A stretch of DNA of 64,000 nucleotides from Catellatospora tritici (GCF_019083965.1 NZ_JAHRCY010000002.1:434001-498000), one strand, 5' to 3'; positions 25,477 to 34,269 are shown, numbered from the stretch's first letter. Notes: a model not told the origin generated them from the letters alone. A program made the numbers and translations.

Positions 25477-27044
25477 CCGGCCAGCTGCTGGCCCCGGCGT
25501 CCACCCCGACGCCGCCGCCCGGGGTGGCGGGCGTGGCCCGGGGCGGCCTGGCCAACCTGGCCGGGGCGGCGCTGGCGGGCGTGGCCGGGGTCGGCGTCAC
25601 CTGGCTGGTCGCGCGCGGGCTCGGCCCGGACGCGGCGGGCTCGTTCTTCGCCGCCACGTCGGCGTTCGTACTGGTCGGCGGGGTGGCCCGGCTGGGCACC
25701 TCGACCGCGCTGGTCTACTGGCCCGCCCGGCTGCGGGCCCAGGGGCGGCCCGAGCTGATCGGTTCGTGCCTGCGCGCCGGGCTGGTGCCGGTCGCCGTGC
25801 TGGGCACGCTGCTGGGCGCGGGGGTATGGCTCACCGCCGCGCACTTCGTGCCCGACTACGCCGCCCCGCTGTCGGCCCTGGCCGTGTTCATGCCGCTCGC
25901 GGCGCTGACCGACGCGCTGCTCGCGGCGACCCGCGGTTACCGGGAGATGCGGCCGACCGTGCTGCTCGACAAGATCCTGCGCCCGTCGATGCAACTGGTC
26001 GGCATCGGGGCGCTGGCCGTGCTCGCCGTCTTCAGCGAGGCGGCGCTGCCGACGGCCACCTGGGCCCTGGCCTGGGTGCTGCCGTACGCGCCGGTGGTGG
26101 TACTCGCGGCGTACCTGGTGTGGCGGCGCTGGCAGCGCGAACCGCTGCTGGACCGGCGCGAGCGGCTGGCCGCCCGGATCGAGGGGCGCACCGTCGCCAC
26201 GGCGTTCTGGCGCTACACGGCCCCGCGCGCGCTGGCCAACTCCGCGCAGACCGCGCTGCAGCGGGTGGACGTGCTGATGGTCGCCGGGCTGGCCGGTCTC
26301 GCCCCCGCTGCGGCGTACGCGGTGGCGGGACGGTTCATCGTGCTCGGTCAGCTGGCCAACGGCTCGATCGCACAGGCGGTGCAGCCGAGGCTGGCCGAGA
26401 CCCTGTCCGTCGGCGACCGGGCCGGGGCGGCACGGCTGTACCAGACCGCGACCGCGTGGCTGGTGCTCATCTGCTGGCCGCTGCACCTGCTGGTGTGGGA
26501 CTACGCCGACGTCTACCTGGGCGTCTTCGGCGCCTCGTACGTCTCGGCCGCCCCGGCGGTGCGGGTGCTCGCGGTGGCGATGCTGATCGGCACCGGCTGC
26601 GGCATGGTCGACATGGTGCTGTCGATGGCCGGGCGCACCACCTGGAACCTCGCCAACGTGCTGCTCGCCCTCGCCGTCATGGTCGCCATCGACCTGTACG
26701 CGGTGCCGCGCCTCGGTGTGCTCGGCGCCGCCTACGGCCTGGCCGCCGCGGTGGCGGTCAACAACCTGGTGCCGCTGGCGCAGCTCGCGGGCTCGCTGGG
26801 CCTGCACCCGTTCGGCGCCGCCACCCGCACCGCGATGGGGCTGGCCCTGGCCAGCTTCGGGCTGCTGCCCTGGCTGACGCGGCTGGTGCTGCCGACCTCA
26901 CCGCTGGGCACCGGCGCCGCGCTCGCCCTGGCCACCGGCGTGTACGTGGGCGGCCTGCGCACCTTCCGGGACCGGCTCGGGCTGCCCGCCCTGCTCCAGG
27001 CCGCCCGGCCCTCGACCTCCTCCGGCGCCAAGCGCCGGGGTTAG
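25473..27044 (+). CDS. Wzx-type polysaccharide flippase (MOP superfamily)
   Basis: 523 residues with 13-14 predicted membrane segments and almost no soluble domain. The N-terminal pattern ARGGLANLAGAALAGVAGVGVTWLVARGLGPDAAGSF (a stretch from residue 16) is typical of polysaccharide exporters of the MATE/MOP group. Such proteins flip undecaprenyl-linked repeats to the outer face, where the Wzy-like protein at 21739 can polymerise them. The GTG start overlaps the sulfotransferase stop. The tail (PSTSSGAKRRG) is basic and cytoplasmic. Confidence 0.88.
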   Translation: MTGQLLAPASTPTPPPGVAGVARGGLANLAGAALAGVAGVGVTWLVARGLGPDAAGSFFAATSAFVLVGGVARLGTSTALVYWPARLRAQGRPELIGSCLRAGLVPVAVLGTLLGAGVWLTAAHFVPDYAAPLSALAVFMPLAALTDALLAATRGYREMRPTVLLDKILRPSMQLVGIGALAVLAVFSEAALPTATWALAWVLPYAPVVVLAAYLVWRRWQREPLLDRRERLAARIEGRTVATAFWRYTAPRALANSAQTALQRVDVLMVAGLAGLAPAAAYAVAGRFIVLGQLANGSIAQAVQPRLAETLSVGDRAGAARLYQTATAWLVLICWPLHLLVWDYADVYLGVFGASYVSAAPAVRVLAVAMLIGTGCGMVDMVLSMAGRTTWNLANVLLALAVMVAIDLYAVPRLGVLGAAYGLAAAVAVNNLVPLAQLAGSLGLHPFGAATRTAMGLALASFGLLPWLTRLVLPTSPLGTGAALALATGVYVGGLRTFRDRLGLPALLQAARPSTSSGAKRRG

Positions 27045-27080
27045 CCAACCCACCGCCGTACAGAAAAGGACCTGCACCGC

Positions 27081-27833
27081 ATGCGCGCCGACTACACCGA
27101 GATCTTCCAGGACGAGGCGACGGTCGAGAAGTACGAGCACGTCGTATACGCCCCGGACAGTTACGCCTCGGCGATCAATCGACGCCAACGCGCCTACCTG
27201 CGCAGGCTGGCCAAACGCGCGTTCCCCTACCGCCGCCCGGTCCAGCACGACTTCGCCTGCGGCACCGGCCGGGCCATCCGCATCCTGCACGGCCTGGTCC
27301 GCGGCGCCCACGGGTACGACACCTCGGCCGCGATGCTGGCCAAGGCCGAGGAGGTCGGCTCGTACGCGGAGCTGCACCTGGTCGAGGCCGCGGGCGAGGT
27401 GCCCGACCCGGAGCCCACCGAGGCACCGGCCCTGGTGACCATCTTCCGGCTGCTGCTCAATGTGGAGCCCGAGGTGCGCGAACGGGCCATCGCGTTCTCG
27501 GCGAAGGTGCTGCCCAACTACGACGCGGGCCTGCTGGTGGTGGAGAACCACGGCAACCGGCACTCGCTGCGGCACCTGCGCCACCACCGGCACGCGGGCG
27601 ACCCCTGGTTCGCCGAACTCGACCACACCGAGGTCGCCGAGCTGCTGGACCGGCACGGCTTCACCGTGGTCGAGCAGCGCGGCTTCGCCCTGTTCACCCA
27701 GGGCTGGTACGGCCGCCCGTGGCTGCGCGGCCTGGCCCGCGTCCTCGACGACGTGTGCGCCCGCACCGGCTGGGGCGGTCGCTGGGCGGTGAACGTGCTC
27801 TACGTCGCCCGCCGCACCCGGACCCACGGCTGA
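27081..27833 (+). CDS. SAM-dependent class I methyltransferase
   Basis: 250 residues. Motif I is VQHDFACGTGRAIRIL with the GxGxG-like glycine loop, followed by VRGAHGYDTSAAMLAKA (motif II acidic residue) and APALVTIFRLLLNVEP. It starts MRADYTEIFQDEATVEKYEH with AAAAGGACC upstream. It may methylate a sugar of the repeat unit or a lipid intermediate, but the acceptor is unknown. The stop overlaps the start of the next gene (TGATG), so the two are coupled. Confidence 0.8.
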   Translation: MRADYTEIFQDEATVEKYEHVVYAPDSYASAINRRQRAYLRRLAKRAFPYRRPVQHDFACGTGRAIRILHGLVRGAHGYDTSAAMLAKAEEVGSYAELHLVEAAGEVPDPEPTEAPALVTIFRLLLNVEPEVRERAIAFSAKVLPNYDAGLLVVENHGNRHSLRHLRHHRHAGDPWFAELDHTEVAELLDRHGFTVVEQRGFALFTQGWYGRPWLRGLARVLDDVCARTGWGGRWAVNVLYVARRTRTHG

Positions 27834-28777
27834 TGCTCCGCCTGCTGCGCGCCGCCGCCGCGATAGCGGCCGCGTTGACCCTCGCCACCTGCGGCACCAC
27901 CACACCGGTCCCGCAGCGCATCGCGACGGACGCCGACCTCGCCGCCGGACCCGTGCCGGTGCCGCGCGGCGGCGCGCTGGTGGGCGCCTGGGTGCGCCCT
28001 GAGAGTCTTACCCAGGCCGGCCGCTTCGCGGCCGTTCGCGACTTCGAGCAGCGGCTCAACCGGCGGCTGGACATCGTCAACACGTACCGGCGGCTGCACG
28101 AGGAGATCGGCACCGTCTCGGACCGGCAGTTCCGCGACGCCGGGGCCACCCTGATGCTGAGCTGGACCGGCGCCGAAAGCGCGCAGGTGCTGACCGGGCA
28201 GCACGACGAGGTCATCCGCGAACGCGCCCGCCAGGTGCGCGACCTCGGCGCCCCTGTGCTCCTGCGCCTGCGCTGGGAGATGGACCGCCCCAACCTCGTG
28301 GTCGAGGTCGGCTCGCCGCAGGAGTTCATCGCCGCCTGGCGCCGCACCCGCGAGCTGTTCGCCGCCGAGGGCGCCACCAACGCCGCCTGGGTCTGGTGCC
28401 CGACGGTCGAGGGCTTCGCCTCCGGCCGCGCCCCCGCCTACTACCCCGGTGACGACCAGGTCGACTGGACCTGCGTGGACGCCTACGCCGGCACCACCCT
28501 CACCCCCATGGCCGACCTGCTGAAACCGTTCCTCCGCTGGGCCGCCCCCCACCCCAAACCCATCATGATCGGCGAGTACGGCGTCTCCCGCGCCTGGACC
28601 CCCACCCAACGCGCCACCTGGCTGACCGAGGCAGCAGCCGTCTTCGCGGCAAACCCCCAGATCCGCGCCACCCTCTACTTCGAGTCCGACCCCGACGACC
28701 GCCAACCCACCGGCCAGTTCTCCCTCCGCCACGACCCCCTCCCCCTAACCGCCCTCCGCCAGTCCCTCTCCCGTTGA
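27833..28777 (+). CDS. GH26-like glycoside hydrolase lipoprotein
   Basis: 314 residues. Signal peptide with lipobox LATC (Cys20), then a single GH26-like barrel. Candidate acids: Glu149 in LLRLRWEMDRPN and Glu248 in PIMIGEYGVS, with DWTCVDAYAG between them, the same order as in the larger GH26 at 17067. It is probably anchored outside the membrane and acts on a beta-linked polymer, perhaps trimming or releasing the locus's product. It is the last gene of the wzz-led operon. Codon choice in the final 300 bases shifts to runs of CCC/ACC. Confidence 0.8.
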   Translation: MLRLLRAAAAIAAALTLATCGTTTPVPQRIATDADLAAGPVPVPRGGALVGAWVRPESLTQAGRFAAVRDFEQRLNRRLDIVNTYRRLHEEIGTVSDRQFRDAGATLMLSWTGAESAQVLTGQHDEVIRERARQVRDLGAPVLLRLRWEMDRPNLVVEVGSPQEFIAAWRRTRELFAAEGATNAAWVWCPTVEGFASGRAPAYYPGDDQVDWTCVDAYAGTTLTPMADLLKPFLRWAAPHPKPIMIGEYGVSRAWTPTQRATWLTEAAAVFAANPQIRATLYFESDPDDRQPTGQFSLRHDPLPLTALRQSLSR

Positions 28778-28894
28778 TCATGAACCTATGGCACGGTTCG
28801 ACGGCGTGTCGACGGCACAGCTTCCTGATCGACTGCACGCGGAAGGCCCGCGCGACGATGGCGCGGGTTGGCAGGATCGAGTGAGCGGGTGCGG

Positions 28895-29137
28895 TCAGCG
28901 CAACGCGGAGGCGGGGCGACTGCCGGTCATGGCCACGGGATGATCCAGGTCGCCCAGTTTGATCGCGTCGAGAAAGGACTGCCAGGAACCGCGGGAGAAG
29001 GCCAGCATCGGGCCGTCCGGGTCACCGGAATCGCGTATGGCAACAGTATCGGCCCCGAACAGGACCTCGACACACTGCCCGCCACCTGCATCGCTGCGAC
29101 CAGACTCGGCCCAGCTGGCATCGACGTTGTTCACCAT
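28895..29137 (-). CDS. DUF397 domain protein
   Basis: 80 residues. The family pattern is clear: VDASWAESGRSDAGGGQCVEV, followed by VAIRDSGDPDGPMLAFSRGSWQSFLDAIK (read in two parts). DUF397 proteins are small actinomycete partners of XRE/DUF5753 regulators. No such regulator gene is present upstream here, so it looks like an orphan left after rearrangement. It is flanked by decayed gene fragments. Confidence 0.75.
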   Translation of the reverse strand: MVNNVDASWAESGRSDAGGGQCVEVLFGADTVAIRDSGDPDGPMLAFSRGSWQSFLDAIKLGDLDHPVAMTGSRPASALR

Positions 29138-29184
29138 CGCAGGATAGGTCGCGCAAGGGACGAAGGCACGCTATGACCCGCAAA

Positions 29185-29262
29185 TCAGCCGATCGGGTCA
29201 GCCGCGATGACCGAAGTCTCCCGCAACAGGTTCAGCACATACTGTGCCGCGGAGATCGCCTG
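29185..29262 (-). pseudogene. C-terminal fragment of an unidentified protein
   Basis: Minus-strand reading gives ADAQAISAAQYVLNLLRETS then VIAADPIG and a stop at 29185-29187, with typical GC-rich third positions but no start or upstream continuation. It resembles the tail of a real protein cut off on its 5' side. The family is not recognised. Confidence 0.35.
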
Positions 29263-29280
29263 GGCGTCAGCCGCCGACCG

Positions 29281-29430
29281 TCACGCTCGGGGCACCAGCA
29301 GCACCGCCGGGTCGAACGAGGCGGCGAACGGTTCGCGGATCTCGAACGTCTGCCCTGAGACGGCACGCGTGACCAGCTGATACCTGCCGTCCACCAGGCG
29401 GCGCAGCTCGACGACCGCCGGCCATGGTGA
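29281..29430 (-). pseudogene. Uma2-like endonuclease remnant, C-terminal part only
   Basis: Minus-strand reading ends PAVVELRRLVDGRYQLV, TRAVSGQTFEIREPFAASFD, PAVLLVPRA and a stop at 29281-29283. RLVDGRYQ...F.I..PF..SFDPA is the usual C-terminal strand region of Uma2/DUF820 proteins. The catalytic PD-(D/E)XK part is missing, and the upstream sequence is out of frame. The 29140-29450 stretch thus holds only decayed fragments between the DUF397 gene and the glycosyltransferase. Confidence 0.5.
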
Positions 29431-29452
29431 GGTTCACCGAACCATAGACGGG

Positions 29453-30262
29453 CTACCGGCGGCGCAGGGCCGCTCCGGCGAGCAGGCGCATGGCGTACGG
29501 CATGTCGCGGACCAGATACCGCCCCGCCAGCCGCCCCGGCTCCTGGGCCAGCCGATGCGCCCACTCCAGCCCACTGCGCTGCATCCACCCCGGCGCCCGG
29601 TGCAGCTCCCCCGCCACGAACCCGACCGCCGCCCCACACCCCAGGAACCAGGTGAACGGCAGCTCCGCCCGCAGATCCGAGATGACCCGCTCCTGCTTCG
29701 GAAACCCGAGCCCCACGAACACCAGGTCCGGCTTGGCCTCGATGACGTCGGTATACACCCGCGCGCACGTGTCCGGATCGAGGTCGAATCCGAACGGCGG
29801 CGCCACCTGTCCCGCGATCCGCAGCCCCGGGCAGGCCGACGCCAGCACCGAGGCGGCCTTGACCGCCCCGTCCATCCCGCCGTCGGACCGGGGCGGCGAC
29901 CCGCCCAGCAGGTAGATGGAGCGGTTGGCCCGGCCGAGGGCGGCCGACAGGCTCCAGATCAGACCGGAGCCGGTCACCCGTTCGGGTAGCGGGCTGCGGC
30001 CGAGTCTGCTGGCCCAGACCAGCGGCATGCCGTCGGCGACGATGATGTTGGCGTCGTCGAGGAAGCCGCGCACCTCGGCGGCGCGCAGGCCACGACCGGT
30101 GGCCAGGCGCATGATGTCGACGTTCGGTGTGATGATGCGGCCGCCTTCACCGCGCTCGAGAGCAGCCAGTACGCGGTCGGCGACGGCTTCCTCGGTCACG
30201 GCGTCGAACCAGGTCCCGGCGAGGTGCACCCGGCGGCCATAGACAGTCCCCGTAAATGCCAC
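29453..30262 (-). CDS. WecG/TagA/CpsF family glycosyltransferase
   Basis: 269 residues, one GT26 domain. Motifs: IITPNVDIMRLA, the catalytic-Asp segment DANIIVADGMPLVWASRL, RVTGSGLIW, LVFVGLGFPKQE and the C-terminal RAPGWMQRSGLEWAHRLAQE that targets the protein to the membrane. GT26 enzymes add the second sugar (ManNAc or ManNAcA type) to a lipid-linked GlcNAc, or act in capsule synthesis. GTG start at 30262. It is encoded opposite to the flanking genes and divergent from the second sulfotransferase (88-base gap). Confidence 0.9.
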   Translation of the reverse strand: MAFTGTVYGRRVHLAGTWFDAVTEEAVADRVLAALERGEGGRIITPNVDIMRLATGRGLRAAEVRGFLDDANIIVADGMPLVWASRLGRSPLPERVTGSGLIWSLSAALGRANRSIYLLGGSPPRSDGGMDGAVKAASVLASACPGLRIAGQVAPPFGFDLDPDTCARVYTDVIEAKPDLVFVGLGFPKQERVISDLRAELPFTWFLGCGAAVGFVAGELHRAPGWMQRSGLEWAHRLAQEPGRLAGRYLVRDMPYAMRLLAGAALRRR

Positions 30263-30350
30263 GAAATGGACAATACAGACCTACTCCGTAGTTGCCTCGT
30301 TATACGCCGTGAGCGCGTCGCGACCCAGCGACGCGGCCAGTGGGGGACGT

Positions 30351-31352
30351 ATGACGACGACCAGGGTGCTGTTCCTAGGTGGACTCGGCCGCAGTGGCAC
30401 GACGCTGATCGAGCGGGTGCTCGGCGAACTGCCCGGGGTCTGCGCGCTGGGCGAGGTGGTCCACCTGTGGCAGCGCGACCTGCGTGACGACGAGCGCTGC
30501 GGCTGCGGGCAGCACTTCTCGGCCTGCGACTTCTGGCAGCGCGTCGGCATCTCGGCCTTCGGCGGCTGGCACCGCGTCGACGTACACCGCATCCTGGCCC
30601 TGCGCGACCTGGTCGAACGCACCCGGCACATCCCGCGCCTGGCCGGGTCGAGCCGGTTCGCCAAGGAGTTCACCACGCTGGTCGCCGAGTACGCGGGCTA
30701 CTACGCGAAGATCTACGCCGCCGCGGCTCGGGTCTCCGGCGCGAACGTCGTGATCGACTCGTCCAAGCACAGCGCGCTCGCCCACTGCCTGCGCCACTGC
30801 GAAGAGGTCGACCTGCGGGTGCTGCACGTGGTCCGGGACGCGCGCGGGGTGGCGTACTCGTGGACCAAGAAGGTGGCGCGACCCGAGGCTGACGGCGGCG
30901 ACGAGATGACCCGCTACGCCCCGGCGCGCAGCGCGATGCTGTGGAACGCGCACAACGCCGCGTTCGGCCTGCTGCGCCGACGCGGGGTCGCGGTGCGGCG
31001 GCTGCGGTACGAGGACTTCCTGGCCGACCCGGTCGGCAGCGTACGGCGGGTGGCCGCGTTCGCGGGGCTCGATCCGTCGGTGATGGACCTGAGCTTCCTC
31101 GACCCCCACTCGGTCGAGCTCACCAGCGCGCACAGCGCGGCGGGCAACCCGATGCGGTTCACCACCGGCCGGGTCGAGCTGCGCCGCGACGACGCCTGGC
31201 GGGACAGCCTGCTCCCCCGGCAGCGGGCCCTGGTCGGCGCGGTCTGCGCCCCGCTGCTCAAGGCGTACGGCTACCCCCTGGGCAGCACGCAGCCGATCCC
31301 CCCGGCCCGACGCGGCATCTCCGATTACACCAGCACAGGAGCGGGACGATGA
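30351..31352 (+). CDS. Second PAPS-dependent sulfotransferase
   Basis: 333 residues. The phosphosulfate loop VLFLGGLGRSGTTLIERVL is near the N-terminus, and the 3'-phosphate motif LRVLHVVRDARGVAYSW is at about 160-176. It is only distantly like the sulfotransferase at 24604, so it probably modifies a different position. A Cys cluster ERCGCGQHFSACDFW (about 45-59) could bind metal or form disulfides. ATG 30351 follows GGGGGAC; an in-frame start exists 14 codons upstream. The stop overlaps the next glycosyltransferase (ATGA). Confidence 0.87.
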   Translation: MTTTRVLFLGGLGRSGTTLIERVLGELPGVCALGEVVHLWQRDLRDDERCGCGQHFSACDFWQRVGISAFGGWHRVDVHRILALRDLVERTRHIPRLAGSSRFAKEFTTLVAEYAGYYAKIYAAAARVSGANVVIDSSKHSALAHCLRHCEEVDLRVLHVVRDARGVAYSWTKKVARPEADGGDEMTRYAPARSAMLWNAHNAAFGLLRRRGVAVRRLRYEDFLADPVGSVRRVAAFAGLDPSVMDLSFLDPHSVELTSAHSAAGNPMRFTTGRVELRRDDAWRDSLLPRQRALVGAVCAPLLKAYGYPLGSTQPIPPARRGISDYTSTGAGR

Positions 31353-32380
31353 AGATGAAGGTCAACGCGGGACGGTACCGCGACACCCGGCCGACCGCCC
31401 CGGGCGCCGCCCCCGGCTGGGCGCCGGTGCCGCAGCAGGCCGCCATGCCGGCCGACATGCCGCGTGACTGGCCCGCGGTCGGCGTGGTCGTCCCGACCCG
31501 CGACCGCCCCGAGCTGCTGCGCCGCACCCTGGCCGCGGTGCGGGCACAGGACTACCCCGGCCCGCTGCGCGTCATCGTGGTGTTCGACCAGGCCGAGCCC
31601 GACTGGCGGTTGGCCGACGCCGACGACCGGCCGGTGATGGTGCTGGCCAACTGGCGCCAGCCCGGCCTGGCCGGGGCGCGCAACACCGGCATCATGGCGC
31701 TGGACACCGAGCTGGTCGCGTTCTGCGACGACGACGACGTATGGCACCCGTCGAAGCTGCGCCGCCAGGTCGACGCGCTGGTGCGTACGCCGGGCGCGGA
31801 GTTCGCGACGTGCGCCGTCGAGGTCGAGTTCGAGCAGCAGGTGCACCCGCGGCTGGCTGGGACGGCCGCGGTCACCGTCGAGCAGCTGTCGCGCTCGCGG
31901 ATGTCGATGCTGCACTCCTCGGGCTTCCTGGCGCTGCGCGAGGCGCTGCTGGAGGACGGGGTGATCGGCCCGGTGGCCGAGGACGCCCCGGGCAGCCAGA
32001 ACGAGGACTGGGACCTACTGCTGCGGGCCGCCCGGCGGCACCCGATCGTGCACGTGGACGAGCCGCTGGTGCGGGTGCTGTGGGGACGCAGCAGCTTCTA
32101 CGCGTACGAGTACACGACCAAGATCTCGTCGCTGCGCTGGATGATGGCCCGCCACCCGGAGATCTCCGGCTGCCGCCCGGGGGCCGCCCGGGTCTACGGG
32201 CAGCTGGCCTGCTGGTCGGCGGCGGCGGGCGACCGCAAGCAGGCCTGGCGCTGGACCCGCGAGACGGTACGCAACAACTGGCGCGAGCCGCGCGCCGCGA
32301 TCGCTCTGGCCGCCATCACCGGTGCCGTGAAGGTGGAGACCGTGCTGTCCGCGCTGCACCGCCGGGGGCACGGCATCTGA
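31349..32380 (+). CDS. Family 2 glycosyltransferase
   Basis: 343 residues. GT-A fold: VGVVVPTRDRPELLRRTLAA, LANWRQPGLAGARNTGI and the metal-binding acidic motif FCDDDDVWHPSKL, then QNEDWDLLLRAARR as the acceptor-side ED motif. It transfers a sugar from an NDP donor; which sugar is not predictable. The about 35 N-terminal residues before the domain are disordered. It is translationally coupled to the sulfotransferase at 30351, so the pair may glycosylate and sulfate the same intermediate. Confidence 0.88.
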   Translation: MKMKVNAGRYRDTRPTAPGAAPGWAPVPQQAAMPADMPRDWPAVGVVVPTRDRPELLRRTLAAVRAQDYPGPLRVIVVFDQAEPDWRLADADDRPVMVLANWRQPGLAGARNTGIMALDTELVAFCDDDDVWHPSKLRRQVDALVRTPGAEFATCAVEVEFEQQVHPRLAGTAAVTVEQLSRSRMSMLHSSGFLALREALLEDGVIGPVAEDAPGSQNEDWDLLLRAARRHPIVHVDEPLVRVLWGRSSFYAYEYTTKISSLRWMMARHPEISGCRPGAARVYGQLACWSAAAGDRKQAWRWTRETVRNNWREPRAAIALAAITGAVKVETVLSALHRRGHGI

Positions 32381-32462
32381 GCGCTACTCACCATTGCCCG
32401 TGTGCACTGACGTACGATACGGTGTTGAACCTTGTTGGAAGTTGGTGAATTCGGGAGGCCCG

Positions 32463-33221
32463 GTGCTCGCGCCGCAGCGTCAGCAGGCGATCCTCGCGCA
32501 GGTCCGCCGGGCCGGTGGCGTGCGCGTGGCCGATCTCGTCGCCGAGCTCGGCGTCTCCGACATGACCATCCGCCGTGACCTCGAAGTCCTGGCCGAACGC
32601 GGCCTGGTGATCAAGGTGCACGGCGGGGCGACCGCGCCCCCGTCGGGCGTCGCCGACGAGCCCGGCTTCGCCGCCAAGGCCGAACGCCAGCGCGCGGAGA
32701 AGGCCGCGCTGGCCGAGGCCGCCGCCGCGCATGTGCAGCCGGGCAGTGCCATCGCGCTGTCGGCGGGCACCACCACGGTGCGCATCGCCCAGCGGCTGGT
32801 CGACGTGCCGGGGCTGACCGTGGTCACCAACTCGATCCCGGTCGCCGACGTGTTCTACCGCTCCGGCCGTCCGGACCAGACGGTGGTGCTCACCGGCGGC
32901 ACCCGTACCCCCTCCGATGCCCTGGTGGGTCCGATCGCCATCGCCGCCCTGCACGACCTGCACGTCGACCAGCTGTTCCTCGGTGTGCACGGGATGAGCG
33001 TCGAGGCCGGGCTGACCACGCCGAACCTGCTCGAGGCCGAGACCAACCGGGCGCTGGTCCGCGCCACCCGCCGCCTGATCGTGGTGGCCGACCACACCAA
33101 GTGGGACACCCTCGGCATCGCCTCGATCGTGTCACTGCCCGCGGTGCACCTGCTCATCACCGACACCGAACCCCCCGAGGGGGTACGGGAGCTGTGCGCC
33201 GTCGAACTGACCAACCAGTGA
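32463..33221 (+). CDS. DeoR/GlpR family transcriptional regulator
   Basis: 252 residues. N-terminal winged helix (QRQQAILAQVRRAGGVRVAD, ELGVSDMTIRRDLEVLAERG, then VHGGA) and a C-terminal sugar-phosphate-binding domain of the ribose-5-phosphate isomerase type (ALSAGTTTVRIAQRL, LTGGTRTPSDALVGP, LFLGVHGMS). These regulators usually repress sugar genes and respond to a phosphorylated sugar. GTG 32463 follows GGGAGG. It lies six bases upstream of galT, so it probably controls galactose metabolism. TTGAACCTTGTTGGAAGTTG at 32423-32442 contains repeated TTG words that may be its operator. Confidence 0.88.
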   Translation: MLAPQRQQAILAQVRRAGGVRVADLVAELGVSDMTIRRDLEVLAERGLVIKVHGGATAPPSGVADEPGFAAKAERQRAEKAALAEAAAAHVQPGSAIALSAGTTTVRIAQRLVDVPGLTVVTNSIPVADVFYRSGRPDQTVVLTGGTRTPSDALVGPIAIAALHDLHVDQLFLGVHGMSVEAGLTTPNLLEAETNRALVRATRRLIVVADHTKWDTLGIASIVSLPAVHLLITDTEPPEGVRELCAVELTNQ

Positions 33222-33227
33222 GAGACC

Positions 33228-34259
33228 ATGAAGCGAACCTCCGTAACCATGGCCGACGGCCGTGAACTCATCTACTTCGACGAGCGTGACGACGCGGTCC
33301 GCGCCACCGTCGACCAGCGCGAACTGCCCCCGCCACCGCCCCCGGCCCAGCTACGCTTCGACGCGCTGACCGACGAGTGGGTCGCGGTCGCCGCGCACCG
33401 GCAGGGGCGGCCGCTGCTGCCGTCGACCGCCGAGTGCCCGCTGTGCCCGTCGACCGCCGAGTTCCAGACCGAGGTGCCCGCCGACGACTACGACGTGGTG
33501 GTGTTCGAGAACCGGTTCCCGTCGTTCTCGGGCGAGTCGGGCCGCTGCGAGGTCGTCTGCTTCTCCCCCGACCACGACGCGTCCTTCCGGGACCTGCCCG
33601 TGTCCCGGGTACGCACGGTGCTGAGCGTGCTGGCCGACCGCACCGCCGAGCTGTCCGCCCTGGGCGGGGTCGAGCAGGTGTTCTGCTTCGAGAACCGGGG
33701 CGTCGAGATCGGCGTGACGCTGCACCACCCGCACGGCCAGATCTACGGCTACCCGTACGTCACCCCGGTGACCCGGCGTTACCTCGACGCCGCCCGCCGC
33801 CACCGGGACCTGGGCACCGGCACCAACCTCTACGCCGACCTGCTCGCCGCCGAGCGGGCGTCCGGCGAGCGGGTGGTGGCCGCCAACGAGTTCTGGACCG
33901 CCTTCGTCCCGTACGCGGCACGCTGGCCGTACGAGATCCACCTCGCCCCGCACCGGCACGTGCCCGACCTCGCCGCGCTCACCGAGACCGAACTGGACGC
34001 GTGCGCGCCCCTGTGGTCGGAGGTGGCCCGCCGCCTGGACGGCCTGTTCGACCTGCCCATGCCCTACGTCGCGGGCTGGCACCAGGCGCCCGTCAGCACC
34101 GACCGCGAGCTGGGCTACCTGCACCTGCGCATCTTCAGCAGCCGCCGCGCGCCGGGGAAGCTGAAGTACCTGGCCGGGTCGGAGTCGTCGATGGGCGCCT
34201 GGGTGAATGACATCGCGCCCGAGCAGGCGGCTGCTGCGCTGAGGGCCGTCACCCTCTAG
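33228..34259 (+). CDS. galT: Galactose-1-phosphate uridylyltransferase
   Basis: 343 residues. Leloir pathway: exchanges UMP between UDP-glucose and galactose-1-phosphate. The active-site motif is GVTLHHPHGQIYGYPYVTP (HPHGQ with the nucleophilic His), with a zinc-type pair CPLC near residue 65 and HLAPHRHVPDL. Operon with the DeoR regulator (six-base gap). No galK or galE follows. It could feed UDP-galactose to the neighbouring polysaccharide locus, but this is inference. Confidence 0.95.
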   Translation: MKRTSVTMADGRELIYFDERDDAVRATVDQRELPPPPPPAQLRFDALTDEWVAVAAHRQGRPLLPSTAECPLCPSTAEFQTEVPADDYDVVVFENRFPSFSGESGRCEVVCFSPDHDASFRDLPVSRVRTVLSVLADRTAELSALGGVEQVFCFENRGVEIGVTLHHPHGQIYGYPYVTPVTRRYLDAARRHRDLGTGTNLYADLLAAERASGERVVAANEFWTAFVPYAARWPYEIHLAPHRHVPDLAALTETELDACAPLWSEVARRLDGLFDLPMPYVAGWHQAPVSTDRELGYLHLRIFSSRRAPGKLKYLAGSESSMGAWVNDIAPEQAAAALRAVTL

Positions 34260-34269
34260 ATTCGTACAT

